NCBI GenBank assembly: GCA_900404475.1
Contig: OUQQ01000001.1
Coordinates: 62,001-126,000 of the forward strand
Origin: Spongospora subterranea
Lineage: Eukaryota; Endomyxa; Phytomyxea; Plasmodiophorida; Plasmodiophoridae
Direction of reading: 5' to 3'
DNA: 64,000 nt
Shown: positions 11,001-22,300 of the stretch, in pieces
Position numbering within the stretch: the stretch's first letter is position 1
How the letters are laid out: each line of letters opens with the position of its first letter
Position numbers and translations under genes: made by a program
The notes under the pieces: model-generated
What the model was told of the DNA's origin: nothing
What the model saw: only the letters and a program-made list of their open reading frames with translations
The model's database searches: none

Positions 11001-13093
11001 CTTCTAAAGTATAGCGACTTAGGGGTAAAAGGAGGGAAATCATGCTACAAGCTGCCGACATACTCATTTTGAATGGGAAGTTTCGGGAGTATTGCCAAAC
11101 TCTGATCGAGGTTGAGGAATGGGAAAAGGCGATTGCAGTTGCACCCAGTGTGTCAATTGAATATTGGAGGTATTTCACTGGGCATATAATCCCATCCTTG
11201 GTTGTTTTCATATGCGCGATCCGAATAGGGACATCACCAGACAATACGCCGACTATCTCGGGAAGGATTCGAAGCATGCAGCAACACCATTCTGGATAGC
11301 CACAGGTAATCGATTTTAGCGTTTAATATAACGCAATATCTGCTTAGGTTTACCTGACTCAAATTCATAGGGGCAATATCATCAGCAGTACAATTTTATG
11401 AAGACATTGGGGATCTGGACACAGCTATGATGGTTGCCGTCTCGGGTCAGGAGAGCAACACAATAACTGTTGGCAAGCCACCTTCTCCACCCCAGATTTC
11501 ACCAACAACTGGCAACAATCCCGGTGGAATACCAAACAATGGTTCATCAAAGTCGTCAACGCTGGTAGATGAAGTTATTGACCGGCGATCCCAGCGAGCT
11601 TTTGATTCAAGTAATGCGATAATAGCAGCCTGCCACCATTTATCAGGGTCACGAATACGGGTATGTTCGAGGTCATTAGTAGTTCTTTACCAACTATTGG
11701 CATTAGTCAGCGATCCAATTGTTGGTACGAGGAGGGGAATTTATTACAGCATTCGCTTTACAGCAATCCCTTGACAATTACAATGTATCTGATACAGCCT
11801 CAATCATTCTTCGCATTGCAGAACGTTTGCAGATGTGGTAATCTGAATTGCAGCTTTGAGGAAACCGCGCCCGCACCATGATATGATTCTTAAATGATCA
11901 GGGACGAGGTCAAGCGATTGTGGGATTTATGTCATTGGACAGTGGAGCAGAGAGCATCGATGTGTAATAGATACAGAGGAGACAAGGACTTATTGGAATT
12001 CTATAAGGAGGTGTGTATTATATCGTCAATCCGAAGAGAAAATGCTAATATCCGCTGTTGCGAATAATCACAGATGGGGTTAAACAACCTAGACCATATT
12101 ACTCGCGACATGATACCGAACTCCAATCAGATGTCTCCAGCTCAGAAAATTCGGCTTATGGTGTATGCGAAGAAGTACAGCGATGCAATCATTCACGGTT
12201 GTGAAAATATGAAAAGTATGTAACATCGATATGGATGTACTAGACTGGCAGTTGATTGCGATTTGTAATTTGCATAGACATGATGAGCAATCAGGATTGG
12301 AGCATAGAGGCTGTTTGGGAGATCATAACAATTCTGCATGATATTGATGCGGTCCAAGTGAATGAAAGGTACGCAGGTTAGGTTATAGCCCACCATCGCA
12401 GGAATGCCAAGAACGTCTTGACTTGAATAGGGACCGAGTCAACCTGCTCTGCTATTGCTCATATGTGGGAGGCCTTATAGCCGGCAGGAAAGGGTATCGC
12501 CGCATCGCCATGGTTGCCCTTAGTAACTGCAGGTCAGGCAAGCGAGGCGTCATCAGTAACTGAAACTCATTCCGCATTGGCATTTCAACCACAGAAAACT
12601 TATATCGGATAACGCATTGATAGAGTTTCCTGTTGATCCCATTGTCATTATGATGCAGCAGATAAATTATTGCGGCAACTACAAACAATTTTCAGGTCTG
12701 GCCCAGACCATAGCACGCGTTGAAGGTAGCTCCCGACATGTTACAGAGATTATCCATGGTCAGATTCTCCAGATGATGAACCAAACTGATATTGGTTCGT
12801 GGCTCAGTTTCAATGTCTTTCTGCATTTCCAATACTTACTTACGCCACCACCAGATTCCAAAGACCTTGGAGTTTGTTGCCCGGATCCTATTCGAATTTC
12901 ATGCTCAAAAATCCCCTCAGCTCGTCATTCCAAGTTCCCAGCGATTTCAATGTTTTCAGGGCAGCCAATTTACGGAGCTCCTTTTCCATTGCCAGATGGT
13001 GGAGGATGCATTGATCGGGCTGAGGCGATCATGTGGGCAAGCGTTAACCCGTTCTCCCCGACCAACTCAGGGTTAAGGCTACACCCATTTTGA
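8052..13093 (+). CDS. WDR17: WD-repeat protein 17 (WDR17) homologue
   Basis: This large protein has many short exons. The first clear exon (from 8052) includes SKDRFGYCTTMAIYIYD, the conserved WDR17 opening. WD40 blades follow to about 10570: FTWCPSESNLVASSSGDGS, LATGCHDG, LASGSDDKTIRVWN, LISGSWDSTMRVWD and LASSSRDTSIRLWE. From about 10610 the C-terminal half is helical. It contains MLQAADILILNGKFREYC and EVEEWEKAIAVAPSVS, the latter matching the WDR17 EWEKALSVAPGVS-type segment. The last exon ends in VNPFSPTNSGLRLHPF, a WDR17-like terminus. The molecular role of WDR17 is poorly known: a double beta-propeller scaffold with a solenoid tail, architecturally like intraflagellar-transport proteins. 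The start codon is unresolved and the true 5' end lies a little upstream. Introns are mostly 45-60 bases. Confidence 0.85.
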
Positions 13094-13130
13094 TTGATAA
13101 ATCTAGTAAAGTGATATCACCATTCCGTCA

Positions 13131-13160
13131 TGCATTGCCCAGCAGTCAATTCATGGTTAT
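13131..13160. repeat. 30-bp direct repeat, copy 1
   Basis: This 30-base sequence (starts TGCATTGCCC, ends CATGGTTAT) recurs exactly at 13787-13816 in the same orientation. It lies at the low-coordinate edge of the decayed retroelement fragment, just after the WDR17 stop. Confidence 0.95.
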
Positions 13161-13786
13161 CGGCGCACCATTAGCAACTGTTGCATTGATGCTCCGATTC
13201 AGAGCTGAGACAATATCCGCTTCTTCGTCCAGACCAAATTCGAAAATATCCGAGTCTGATCCCTTGACATCCTCATTGAACGGAACTTGGGTTCTTGACG
13301 GTGGAACATCGAATACTTCTGGTTGAGAACTGCCGGCAACATCACAAATCTGTTGTTTCACGTCAATCCCAAGGCACAGTAATGGGCGTCCTAGCAAAAC
13401 ATCAGTCATTTCTCGCTCGACAACGTAAACGCGGTGACGACGGACTACTCTGTCACCTGGCCAACAACGGTTACAATATGCAAATCGAGCAGAGTGGAAA
13501 ATTGAGACTTGACCGTCGAACCATCCGCCAGCGTAAAGGAAATCTCTTCTTTGTAAACATCGGGAGAAGCGGGCGCTAAATGGTGTAAAGCATTGGGACC
13601 GACGATAGTAAAAATCAGCACCATCATCGACATCCGTTGGAAACTCATGAATCAGTTTGCTTATTTGAACCAAAACTTTTAAAATTCTTGATATAGGCTT
13701 TGCGATCAGTTAATTACTTTCTGATTTATTCAGTTTATCTTGCTCAGACTGGAAAACGGTATCTTGATCAAGCTGAGGACCGTTGC

Positions 13787-13816
13787 TGCATTGCCCAGCA
13801 GTCAATTCATGGTTAT
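13787..13816. repeat. 30-bp direct repeat, copy 2
   Basis: Exact second copy of 13131-13160, 656 bp away in the same orientation. On the minus strand it lies inside an open frame (13710-13919) upstream of the protease region, so the pair could record a local duplication or a deletion product within the retroelement. Confidence 0.95.
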
Positions 13817-14107
13817 TGACAGTTATAGTACGCATAATTCGAACCTTAACCGATGCGACGTATTGAAATACTGGAAGACCCTTTGGGCAGATCCAATCAA
13901 GATATCTCTTTGCAAGCATCCTTTCAAACTGCCATCATATTATTATTGGAGAAACAGATTATCGAGTTTGGCCAACACATTGATCAGGTTCGGCAATCTC
14001 GCTTCAGTACTGGCAGTACATATATACAAGCTCAAGGTGGAGGCGACTACGATTGTCTTTGTCCGACATATTTTGAATGGAAGCCACATGATTATGTAAT
14101 GAGGTAT

Positions 14108-16614
14108 TCAAGTTACGTTTGATTCATGGGAGATATTCAGCCTCAAAATTTTTTCACGCACACTGCTGATGAAATCTGATTGCAATTGTGTAAAAAGTTC
14201 TAGGCTACGCCAAGGCAAAGTCGACTGGGCAGTCATTATTAATGTCTGACGTCTGCGATCATGAAGATCTGTCACTAATAAATGAACTCCAGGTCTCCAA
14301 TGCGCTTTGTCTCTGGACAGCTTTTTGCACATCGACTTTCGAAGCTTTTCAAGAACCTCCGTTGGCGTGTCGAAGGCAATGTCGATTTCGCATTTAGCAA
14401 CGGCATTTGACGACCTGGACAAGTTCGTTATCTTTAAGACGTCCTGTAAAAAAAAAATCGAAGATATTTTCAAACATAGAATATGATCATCCAGGTAATC
14501 AATAACTAACACTTCTGAGTTGGAAATTGTCCATAATCGACAATTTCCCAGTATCCGATATAAACTCGGTTTGAGTCAGAGTTAAACGGTTAACTGTGTA
14601 TATCTGGTCGTTTATCTCCACCAGGTCGTTCACTACCACAGCAGACGTTAGGAAACAGTGCGGAGCGTAGACCTTTTCATACCTTCATACGGATTGGTCC
14701 CAAATACAAACACGACTCCGGATACGAACTTTTCACATGTTGCCCCGACTCCAAATGACAGTGAAACAAGTACAGCCTAAATTACTATGATGAAAGATAA
14801 AAAAAATTTAACTAAAACTACCGATAGAGATATGGTAAGGTTGCGTGCATCCCAGCCTAGAACATACGCCATCGCAAATATAAATACAAGGCAGTATGGT
14901 AGATCCGCTAGATTCTTCAATAACCGAGCTGTATTCTTAGTCATATCAATGAAATCAGTTGAAATGAACGAATAAACCTTAGATGGGAACGCACCTCAAA
15001 CTTGATAAGGCGATCTTTGAGTTTTCGCCGAATCTGAAACATTCTAACAAATGCAGCGGCGAATTGAGTCTCATTGAATGCTTGCGTTAGCCAACATTCT
15101 TTATCAAACAGTATACGGAACGCGCGAGTAGCTTCAGCATTATTCTAATTTGACAACATGAGATTATTTCTTAGTGTCAGCTTCTGAGTCGTTGTTACCG
15201 AGAATATTTTCGACCAACGACAGAATAGAACCGCTTCATCTTGCTTAGGCCTTAAGAAAGTGTCATATATAACAAGGGATGCTATTGCCATCTCCTTTTC
15301 ATTATTGATAACCACATGGTAGTCATCAGATCGAACCCAGGTATGATTCCTGGTGAATCGCAACGGAAAACTGAACTGGTGTAATGTGATGAGCCCAACT
15401 CGATCCATAAATTGCATGCTGACCAATAACCGTCAGAAATGTTAGAGCAGCTGTCAGTGATTTCACACTACCGTTGTCTATCGATCCTCGCCGCACGTAC
15501 AGCATATCTTTGAAGTGGCGATGATGCACATAGTAGATCAGCGACACCTTCCATGAATTCTAACTCCTCAATGCAATGACCATAGGAATCGGAAGTCACC
15601 TTCAACCTGTTGATTAGTGTCAACCCGTTGTTTAAGCAGTTGACCATTTCCAAATGTGGTTACCGAACACCGAGAAAGAGACTCTCCCTGACGAACATGA
15701 TTATAGAGAATATTGGTAACGCTGATGTTAGGGCAAACCCGAACTCGAGGTAGCTGTGTGATGAAGTGACACCTAATTCGGGATCAATAGATAATAAATA
15801 TGGTATGATACCATAACGCAGCGACAAATCTATCATCATGGTAAATGTTCTTAATATCATGCATTGAATATTTGATTCCTTTCTTACAAAAACAACACAG
15901 ACTCAATACATGGCGGAATGACGCGATGAATTCGCGGACCCTCCATGCCAAATATCGAACGGCGTAGCGAATATAGTACAGCAACGTCAATTCCACTACA
16001 TTGCATACCCAATAATCGCCAATAATCTGGCAATATTCAATTAGTGGGAGGGTGTAAGACAAGGATTTCGTGAAAACCCACCACTGCGGGAAGAGCAAGC
16101 CATATCCATAACTTCATGCCATCAAGTATGACTTGATCACTGACGACATAATATGACAAGACGGAGGCAATTACGCTCAGCACAGTGACTATTATTGCGA
16201 AAATCGTTTTGTGATGTAATGTCACCCATCCCCATATTTCCATGTTTTCATCTATAAAATGATGAGGTGGCTCCTTCACTCGAGGGGCGATCAGGTTCGA
16301 CTGCAATCGAAATATCAGAAATACCGCATCATTGATACTATATAATCAATCAATACCGGATCTTCTTCCCCATTGTCATCGTCATCAAAATAACTTGATT
16401 GCGATAAGTGTGATGCCTCCGACAATTGCTTCAGTAATAAATTTGATCGCGCGCGGAATACATCTTGATCCTGATGAATATTTCCTTGCTCAACGTCGAC
16501 GTTGATATCCGTGTCTGTTCGACCTTCTCTGGACTTGATATTCTTATTCCCACTTGCCATTAAGCCCATCTCCGAGGCTATTGTATTCCTGTTGCCTGTA
16601 TTGTCGTCCATCAT
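14108..16614 (-). CDS. MscS-family mechanosensitive ion channel
   Basis: ATG at 16614 opens an acidic, Ser/Asn-rich cytosolic N-terminus (contains YFDDDDNGEEDP). Several membrane segments follow between about 16250 and 15660, including IFAIIVTVLSVIASVLSYYV and LWIWLALPAVVGFHEIL. The MscS core comes next: SFGVGATCEKF and VVFVFGTNPY around 14690-14760, then EINDQIYTVNRLTL (14590), the conserved beta-domain, and ITNLSRSSNAVAKCEIDIAF (about 14420) in the C-terminal alpha/beta domain. Family members open under membrane tension and release osmolytes. The N-terminal extension and extra spans resemble plant MSL or fungal/protist eukaryotic MscS channels. The ends of several exons in the middle part (15000-15900) were not resolved. 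The transposon insertion (16656-17890) lies about 40 bp upstream of the start. Confidence 0.8.
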
Positions 16615-16645
16615 TATAAAAAATCAAGGCCCGGTAAGTTTCAGG

Positions 16646-16655
16646 CCTAAAGAAA
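16646..16655. repeat. Target-site duplication, left copy
   Basis: CCTAAAGAAA lies directly before the GGGC end of the foldback/MULE-like element. The identical copy is at 17891-17900. Confidence 0.85.
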
Positions 16656-17890
16656 GGGCCTACAGAAAACACTGGCCGCACTAACTGGCCGCAGTTTCTT
16701 GGCCAGTTAGTGCGGCCAGTGTTTTCTGTAGGCCGCTGGTAGGGTGTGAATTAACTGGCCGCATTCACTGGCCTGATTGATCAAAGTAGGCCAGCGATTG
16801 CGGCCAGTTAATTCACACCCTAACTAGGGTGTGACAGAATTCACTGGCCGCACTAACTGGCCAAAACCTGCAAAATTGCTCAGAAACTGGCCCAAAATTT
16901 GAAACTTCAAAGTCATAGTGTGTCTTAACTCTTTTTTCTACAGAGATGATTTAGTTTTTCACTTAATGCAGCGACGAAACACCGTTAATTCACACAACAG
17001 GCCGGCCACATTTCAATGCTAGCTGCTATGTGGAAGGCAGCTTCGAAAGCTGTCGTCTCTCCCATTACGTTTTCTAATTACAAAGGGAAAACTATCACAA
17101 CTTGTTCATTTTTTTCTTGAAATTGTTCAAGCGGGGCACATCCTATCAAGCGGCTGTCAGAAATGCATTCTTCTCATTGTATTAAATCTTAACATAGAAC
17201 ACATAATAAGAGAGACTTCGGGTTTCAAATTTGCCTTCCACATAACAGGCTCTGCCGTCGTTCTCCAGGTCGTTGTAATAATACCAACCAGGAATTTTGA
17301 CGGTTTTTTGACGCAAGATGTGTGCATAAAAATGTGAACCTGTGTCCGATGTGGATGAGATGCGAGCAACAAGACGCCAGTGGAACCCGTTAGCAGTAAC
17401 TTGTTCATTACACATCAGGCTTNGAACCTGTAACTGCATTCACCGCTGATAGCCAGTGGAACGCCATCTTTGTCCAGCTGGTGTTCACTACTGTTAACAG
17501 GTGAATATGCGAAGTCCTGTTCTTCGAAATCACACGCTTGCCAATCCATTCGCTTCACCATGACGAGAACTGAAATGCGGACATCACGAGATATTCCCTT
17601 CGCCAGATTTTAGTTCGCGCAAAATGTGATATTCCACGTGACGCAGTTTCTAGCCAGTATGTGCGGCCAGCTTTTGCAGGTTTTGGCCAGCTAGTGCGGC
17701 CAGTGAATTCTGTCACACCCTAGTTAGGGTGTGAATTAACTGGCCGCAATCGCTGGCCTACTTTGATCAATCAGGCCAGTGAATGCGGCCAGTTAATTCA
17801 CACCCTACCAGCGGCCTACAGAAAACACTGGCCGCACTAACTGGCCAAGAAACTGCGGCCAGTTAGTGCGGCCAGTGAATTATAGCCGCC
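16656..17890. mobile_element. Foldback / Mutator-like (MULE-type) DNA element, 1.2 kb, with 10-bp TSD
   Basis: The flanking CCTAAAGAAA at 16646-16655 and 17891-17900 is a 10-bp direct repeat, read as a target-site duplication. Both ends begin GGGC. Terminal inverted repeats run about 215-240 bp (about 16670-16885 against about 17655-17880) and are nearly identical. Each arm itself folds: a 34-bp stem at about 16657-16734 and a second hairpin at about 16740-16820 (AGGGTGTGAATTAACTGG ... mirrored). The motif TGGCCGCACTAACTGGCC recurs throughout. TSD length and long TIRs fit Mutator-like elements, and the nested hairpins fit foldback elements. No transposase is seen, so it is probably non-autonomous. 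The interior holds a USP-like ORF on the minus strand. Confidence 0.82.
17182..17561 (-). CDS. USP-like (ubiquitin-specific protease C-terminal) ORF inside the transposon
   Basis: ATG at 17561 (reads MVKRMDWQACDFEE) and stop at 17182-17184 enclose about 126 residues, if the N at 17423 stands for a frame-restoring base error. The second half reads GFHWRLVARIS, DTGSHFYAHILRQ and WYYYNDLENDGRACYV. This pattern resembles the end of a USP fold, where a G-H-[FY] catalytic His is followed by W-x-x-[FY]-[ND]-D. A catalytic Cys box is not present in the piece seen, so it is either a captured fragment or one exon of a longer gene. Similarity to USPs is by motif only. As it stands the ORF is interrupted at the ambiguous base. 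Confidence 0.45.
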
Positions 17891-17900
17891 CCTAAAGAAA
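17891..17900. repeat. Target-site duplication, right copy
   Basis: CCTAAAGAAA lies directly after the element's right GCCC end and is identical to 16646-16655. The exact match suggests a fairly recent insertion. Confidence 0.85.
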
Positions 17901-18241
17901 TGGCACGCGACATGGCGACGATTCTAAAATCGACACCCACATCCCGTTTCTCTAAGGAGACAACCGCCCACAAACATGGGGGTAATCCTGTACACATTAT
18001 TGTCGGTGAAGATGAATTATGAGCAAAATCACGATCTAATTGAGCAGAATCATCGGAAACGTAAGAGAGTTAGGGTGCTTGGCCTCTCATTTTACTGTGG
18101 AATCAACTGCTGTCTGTTACTACACTGTGCGCTCTTCTGTGGACCTGACCCAGTAGTAGTGTTACCATCACGTCTTCTCATTCGTTGATCATTTGTGTTT
18201 TGTCATCAACTTAAGACACCCTATTCCAGCCGGGCTCGGAG
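17901..18241. other. Intergenic; nothing recognised
   Basis: This lies between the transposon's right target duplication and the TPGS1-like ATG. One 70-codon frame (17976-18188, +) is Cys/Leu-rich and matches nothing I know. Probably promoter and 5' UTR. Confidence 0.4.
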
Positions 18242-19200
18242 ATGGTGGAGGAGTCGGCATCCCGACCAGACATTGACCGTTATCTGGAAACGACCGGCCT
18301 GGACGTCTACATCCAGGATGCGTTGATTCTCGTGCTGGAGAACCGACCCGAGGATCCTATCCGCTTCCTTGTAGAATAGTACGATGAGTAGTTATTTGGA
18401 GGGATGCCGTTCCTAATGCCTGTGTAGCTTTCAGACATGTGAGAAACCGGGAACTCCATTGTCTAGAGCGTATAGATATCTAACGATGACCCCAAGGACT
18501 AGACCGGCTTTTATGTATAACTTAGTGTCTGCATTTACCATTTTGAACACTGCAAAAAGTCAGTTGACGTTTCGAGAAAAAAGTACTCTCATTAACAATG
18601 CTATGCGGGTCAGATGGGTCTCAACCTTGCGGATTGCATGGTAAGGAGTTTGCAAAAATTCTTTACCTGTTGTCCAGCGAATTTCCCGTTGAAGTCATCA
18701 CTCCACTTTTCAAAGTTTGTCAGACAGTTTGTGTTTTACAGTTATTTTATGGTTTTTTTGGTAGATTATGAAGAAGAGCGATTCCGATCTGATAGAGTTC
18801 AGTGAGTTCCGAGAGGCGGTTTATCTGACACTCCAGTTTGAAGGTTCGAGCAAAAAAATCAAATTGCTAATAACTGCTAATTTCTCATAAAAATAGAACT
18901 GTTTGCTGCCACTGAGTGGCTTTTTAAAGGTTGTGATCCAGATTCAAGTGGAACGATATCCAAAGAGAAATTGAACACGATCATGGCAATCATGCAAAGC
19001 GATCCTACAACCAGCAACCTGTATTGTGCACACTAGATAGTAGAAGTTCATTTGCATTGCTGAAATCATTCGGTTTCAGGTTAGATCCAGGAAAGACCTC
19101 CATGCAAAAGGACCGGCTATCTTATAATGACTTTTTGCTGCATATGCTTCGGATCTGTTCTCTTCCTGGCACAAGCAATGATTCTGATTCTAATTTTTGA
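18242..19200 (+). CDS. TPGS1: Tubulin polyglutamylase complex subunit 1 (TPGS1)-like
   Basis: Exon 1 starts at ATG 18242 and contains the TPGS1 dimerisation-type motif LENRPEDPIRFL. Splicing to the exon from about 18427 restores VEYFQTCEKPGTPLSRAYRY, matching the family pattern RPEEPIAFLAHYF. Downstream: RPAFMYNLVSAF, LHGKEFAKILYLLSSEFP and VEVITPLFK, matching the human segments for helix packing. After further introns come EFREAVYLTLQFE and a Ca-binding-like loop DPDSSGTISKEK, then the stop at 19200. The complex adds glutamate chains to tubulin in cilia and centrioles, so this supports a flagellated cell. The EF-hand-like loop lacks the usual Glu at position 12. It is convergent with the NOX gene, with 103 bp between stops. 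Confidence 0.8.
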
Positions 19201-19303
19201 GATTATTGTTATTTTAATCATTATAAACATTCGTATGCACTGACTGGGTTAAAAATTTTCCTAAATCATGGACGATCAGAGCACATCACAAAAACTTTGG
19301 TTT

Positions 19304-22300
19304 TCAAACCTTATGCAGACGAAAGAATGTCTTGGAAGTGGTGCTGCTATAACGTATGCATTCTTCTACGAGGTCGGATGCAATAATTGGATTGCCACAA
19401 TATGCTACACCAATGTCATTGGCGGCATGAGTCGAAGCTACATGCTGGAATTGTTCACTCCACTTCGGACGGCCTCTGTGGACCATAATATTGCCAAACT
19501 GTCTCGGTGGTCCTGGTTGTGGACATTGCATCGACATCAGCATTTCTGTTTCTGTCCAAGGCGCTTTCACAAGGACAAGATTCTCATCACCATGAAGTGA
19601 CGAACCCCAGAACTTCTTATTGCCAACGGCCTATTGACATTTTCGAGGTCCTGAGTATCAGCGGTCATTGAGAACATGTGTTCAACCTTATTCAATACAG
19701 CCGGATTGCAATTATCGGGAACAGAAGTGACAAATATGTGAAACTTAAACGTTTTCTGTCTGGAGTTTTCTGGGTTGACTGCCCATAAATTATGAACCTA
19801 AAAAAAGCCATCTCAGTCAGGTACTGCGGGCACGTCTAATTGCTCACTTCATCGTCGGCCTCTTTAAGCAGACGAATTACCCAGCGAAACGAGTCTACTT
19901 CTTTATGAGAGGTGACGAAATAGAAGTATGCATGATCGGGATACGAGCGTCCGATACTGAATTTCCATCTGAGATATAGAACGGCAATCAACAAACCGAC
20001 GGAAATTTCAAAACAAACAGGGTGGCTGAACCTGTAATGAACTATGCTTTTAACGGTGGCACAGATAGGGGTGATGCCAATTCCAGCGCCAATAACCATG
20101 ACAATCGAGTATTCAGAGACATGTTGAGTTGGCGCCGAATGTGGGCCATAGACTCGGAAAAGTTTGAGTCCATCAGGACCTATCACCTGAAAAGGCAACG
20201 CGTTAACGTATTAAGATACTTGACGCTTCTCTGGATAAAGGACCTTGCCCCGAGCACCGCTTTTATCGTTGGGGTTTACGAAAGAATGAAATGCAGTATC
20301 AGTAGGCATTAGAACAGAACAATAATCAGCGAGCCTCGCTGTCCAACTTGTTCCTTTCTCGGCCCCAATTACCCGAATATGAACAGTTACGTCCTCCTCC
20401 TAAGAGAATCATCACGATATTCTTTCCCAGACAATGACCGCACGAAACCCATCCATACTTGTGGTGCTGACGAAATAGTGAACGGGTGCCATTCGCCCTT
20501 GGATATATGTGGAACATTCAGATATAAATACTGGCCCTCTTTGTATCCAGCTGGGAAGGCCGTCTTTCTATCGAAACTCAAGGCGATCACATTACCTGAT
20601 CACAATAAAGTTCATATTGAGGTTTGATACCATAATATCCACTGTATGAATTACCCATGTTGGTGATTGATGTTAATGAGACGCATCTATAAGCTGATAG
20701 GGTGCGATAGAGCCGCTCTAGCAAGTAGATTGGCACTACGATCACAAGCGATTTCCAGATATTCCGATTGATTCCACCACGCCCGTGAGGGAACAGCAGA
20801 ATGATAAACCCGATAAAAAAGTGGTGACTATACCAAAATATCTGCCAGGGGAGTTTTCCGTCAAATGGTAATCACAGTTAACGAACCCGACATCGTAATT
20901 TCACCTCGAAATGCGCCCATTTGACATTGTGCGGTGCAGCTGCATAAAGGAACAGCATGCATATAAATAGGGCAACGCCTGTTGTCCATGGCCAAATCCC
21001 ATAGAACTGCCAGGTATAGTCGGGCGACAGACCATAGTTCACAAGATGCATTAGTGTGTGCATCACTGCGGAAAACAGAATCACCCAGGCCACAATTTTG
21101 TGAAATTCCAGCGCTTTATCGAGGGGGATAAACGCCAGAATCCTTCGAAGGAACCGCTGGGATGACGTCTGGGAAACAAACAAACAAGCACGGGGACGTT
21201 GAAAACAGTGAACAGAACATCATATTGCCTCGTTCGAATACCTGAGATTGGGTTGACAGATCGTAAAGGTACCGGATGAAGGTTCGGCAAACAGGGAGGA
21301 ACACAAGTGCACAGTTCAAATCCAGAATAGCACCCCAGGCTTTTGCCCAGGCCACAAATTGGGAAGCGGCGAAATTTGTCGGCATCGCGTCGATCTGTTC
21401 AAACCTATGAACCGCGCGGGCATGGTTATTGGGGATATATATGTAATTCACGAGACTGACCATGTCAATAAAACAGTTACGAATAAGGTGATGTTGAAGA
21501 CTGTCCAGATTGCCATCCACACAACTTCGCCAAGCTTGTTTTCCTCCTTAAGCAATAGCGATAATCGACGCCAGATTTCCTATATTGCACCTGAGCGCTG
21601 TCCTGGTTTCAAACTGGGCAACCGAACGATGTTTTACACACCTTTTTCGCCTTCACTCTCGGTCGAGAATGTTTCGGCTTGGCATCTTGAACGAGCTTTT
21701 CACTTTTGACCGCCGAAACCAGATGAACGAACGCAGAAATCAACAACGTCGCCCCGGCCGTCAGAGTGATTATCGACATCAGGGTTGGGATAGCCAAACT
21801 AGACGGCATTGTTCAAGAAAATATGAACATTTAGCTGAACCTGACCATACATAGTATATGTCACCGCTCGCTTTGGAAAATTTGTTGGAGAACGCTCTTT
21901 CCAACGGGACTCATACAATGCGATCCCGGCGCCAGCCACTCTGTGCGTTGCGTCTTAGCCGATTATTTCAAAAACCCGATTCCGTCGATGCTTACATGCC
22001 ATAGAGACAGATGACGAGATCCCACGTTGAATACAATATCGCATTGGAGAATAGCCAATAGAATATGACAGTGGAGCTGCCGATCAGACTGATGGCGGAC
22101 CCGATCGTCATGTTGGTTGCCCACATTCCATAGCGCGTACTCGATATCTGTATCTCGGAACTAGCGGCCACTATCTCGGGGTCGATGAACTTCTCAAACC
22201 CCATGCTTTGTAGAGGCTGATCAGAAGGTCCACTGTAAAACCAGTTATATTACTTTATCGATTTAACACATTGTAGTATAGAATCGGGGTGTACCGCATA

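Larger units (their letters stand above)
13131..13920 (-). mobile_element. Decayed LTR-retroelement fragment (aspartyl protease region)
   Basis: On the minus strand, two reading frames together give a retropepsin-like order. DDGAD lies near 13618 at the catalytic D(S/T)GA position, then FTLADGST near 13527, then VEREMTDVLLGRPLL near 13405, typical of Ty3/gypsy-type polyproteins. The frame changes between the LADG and LLGRPLL segments, so the piece is broken. The usual DSG/DTG reads DDG. No reverse transcriptase or integrase is seen. A 30-bp sequence is repeated exactly at 13131-13160 and 13787-13816. The fragment sits between the 3' ends of WDR17 and the MscS gene. It is probably an inactive relic. 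Confidence 0.65.

Noticed and set aside
17976..18188. 70-codon plus-strand ORF near the transposon
   Set aside because: Low-complexity Cys/Leu composition, no homology I can name, no splice context.
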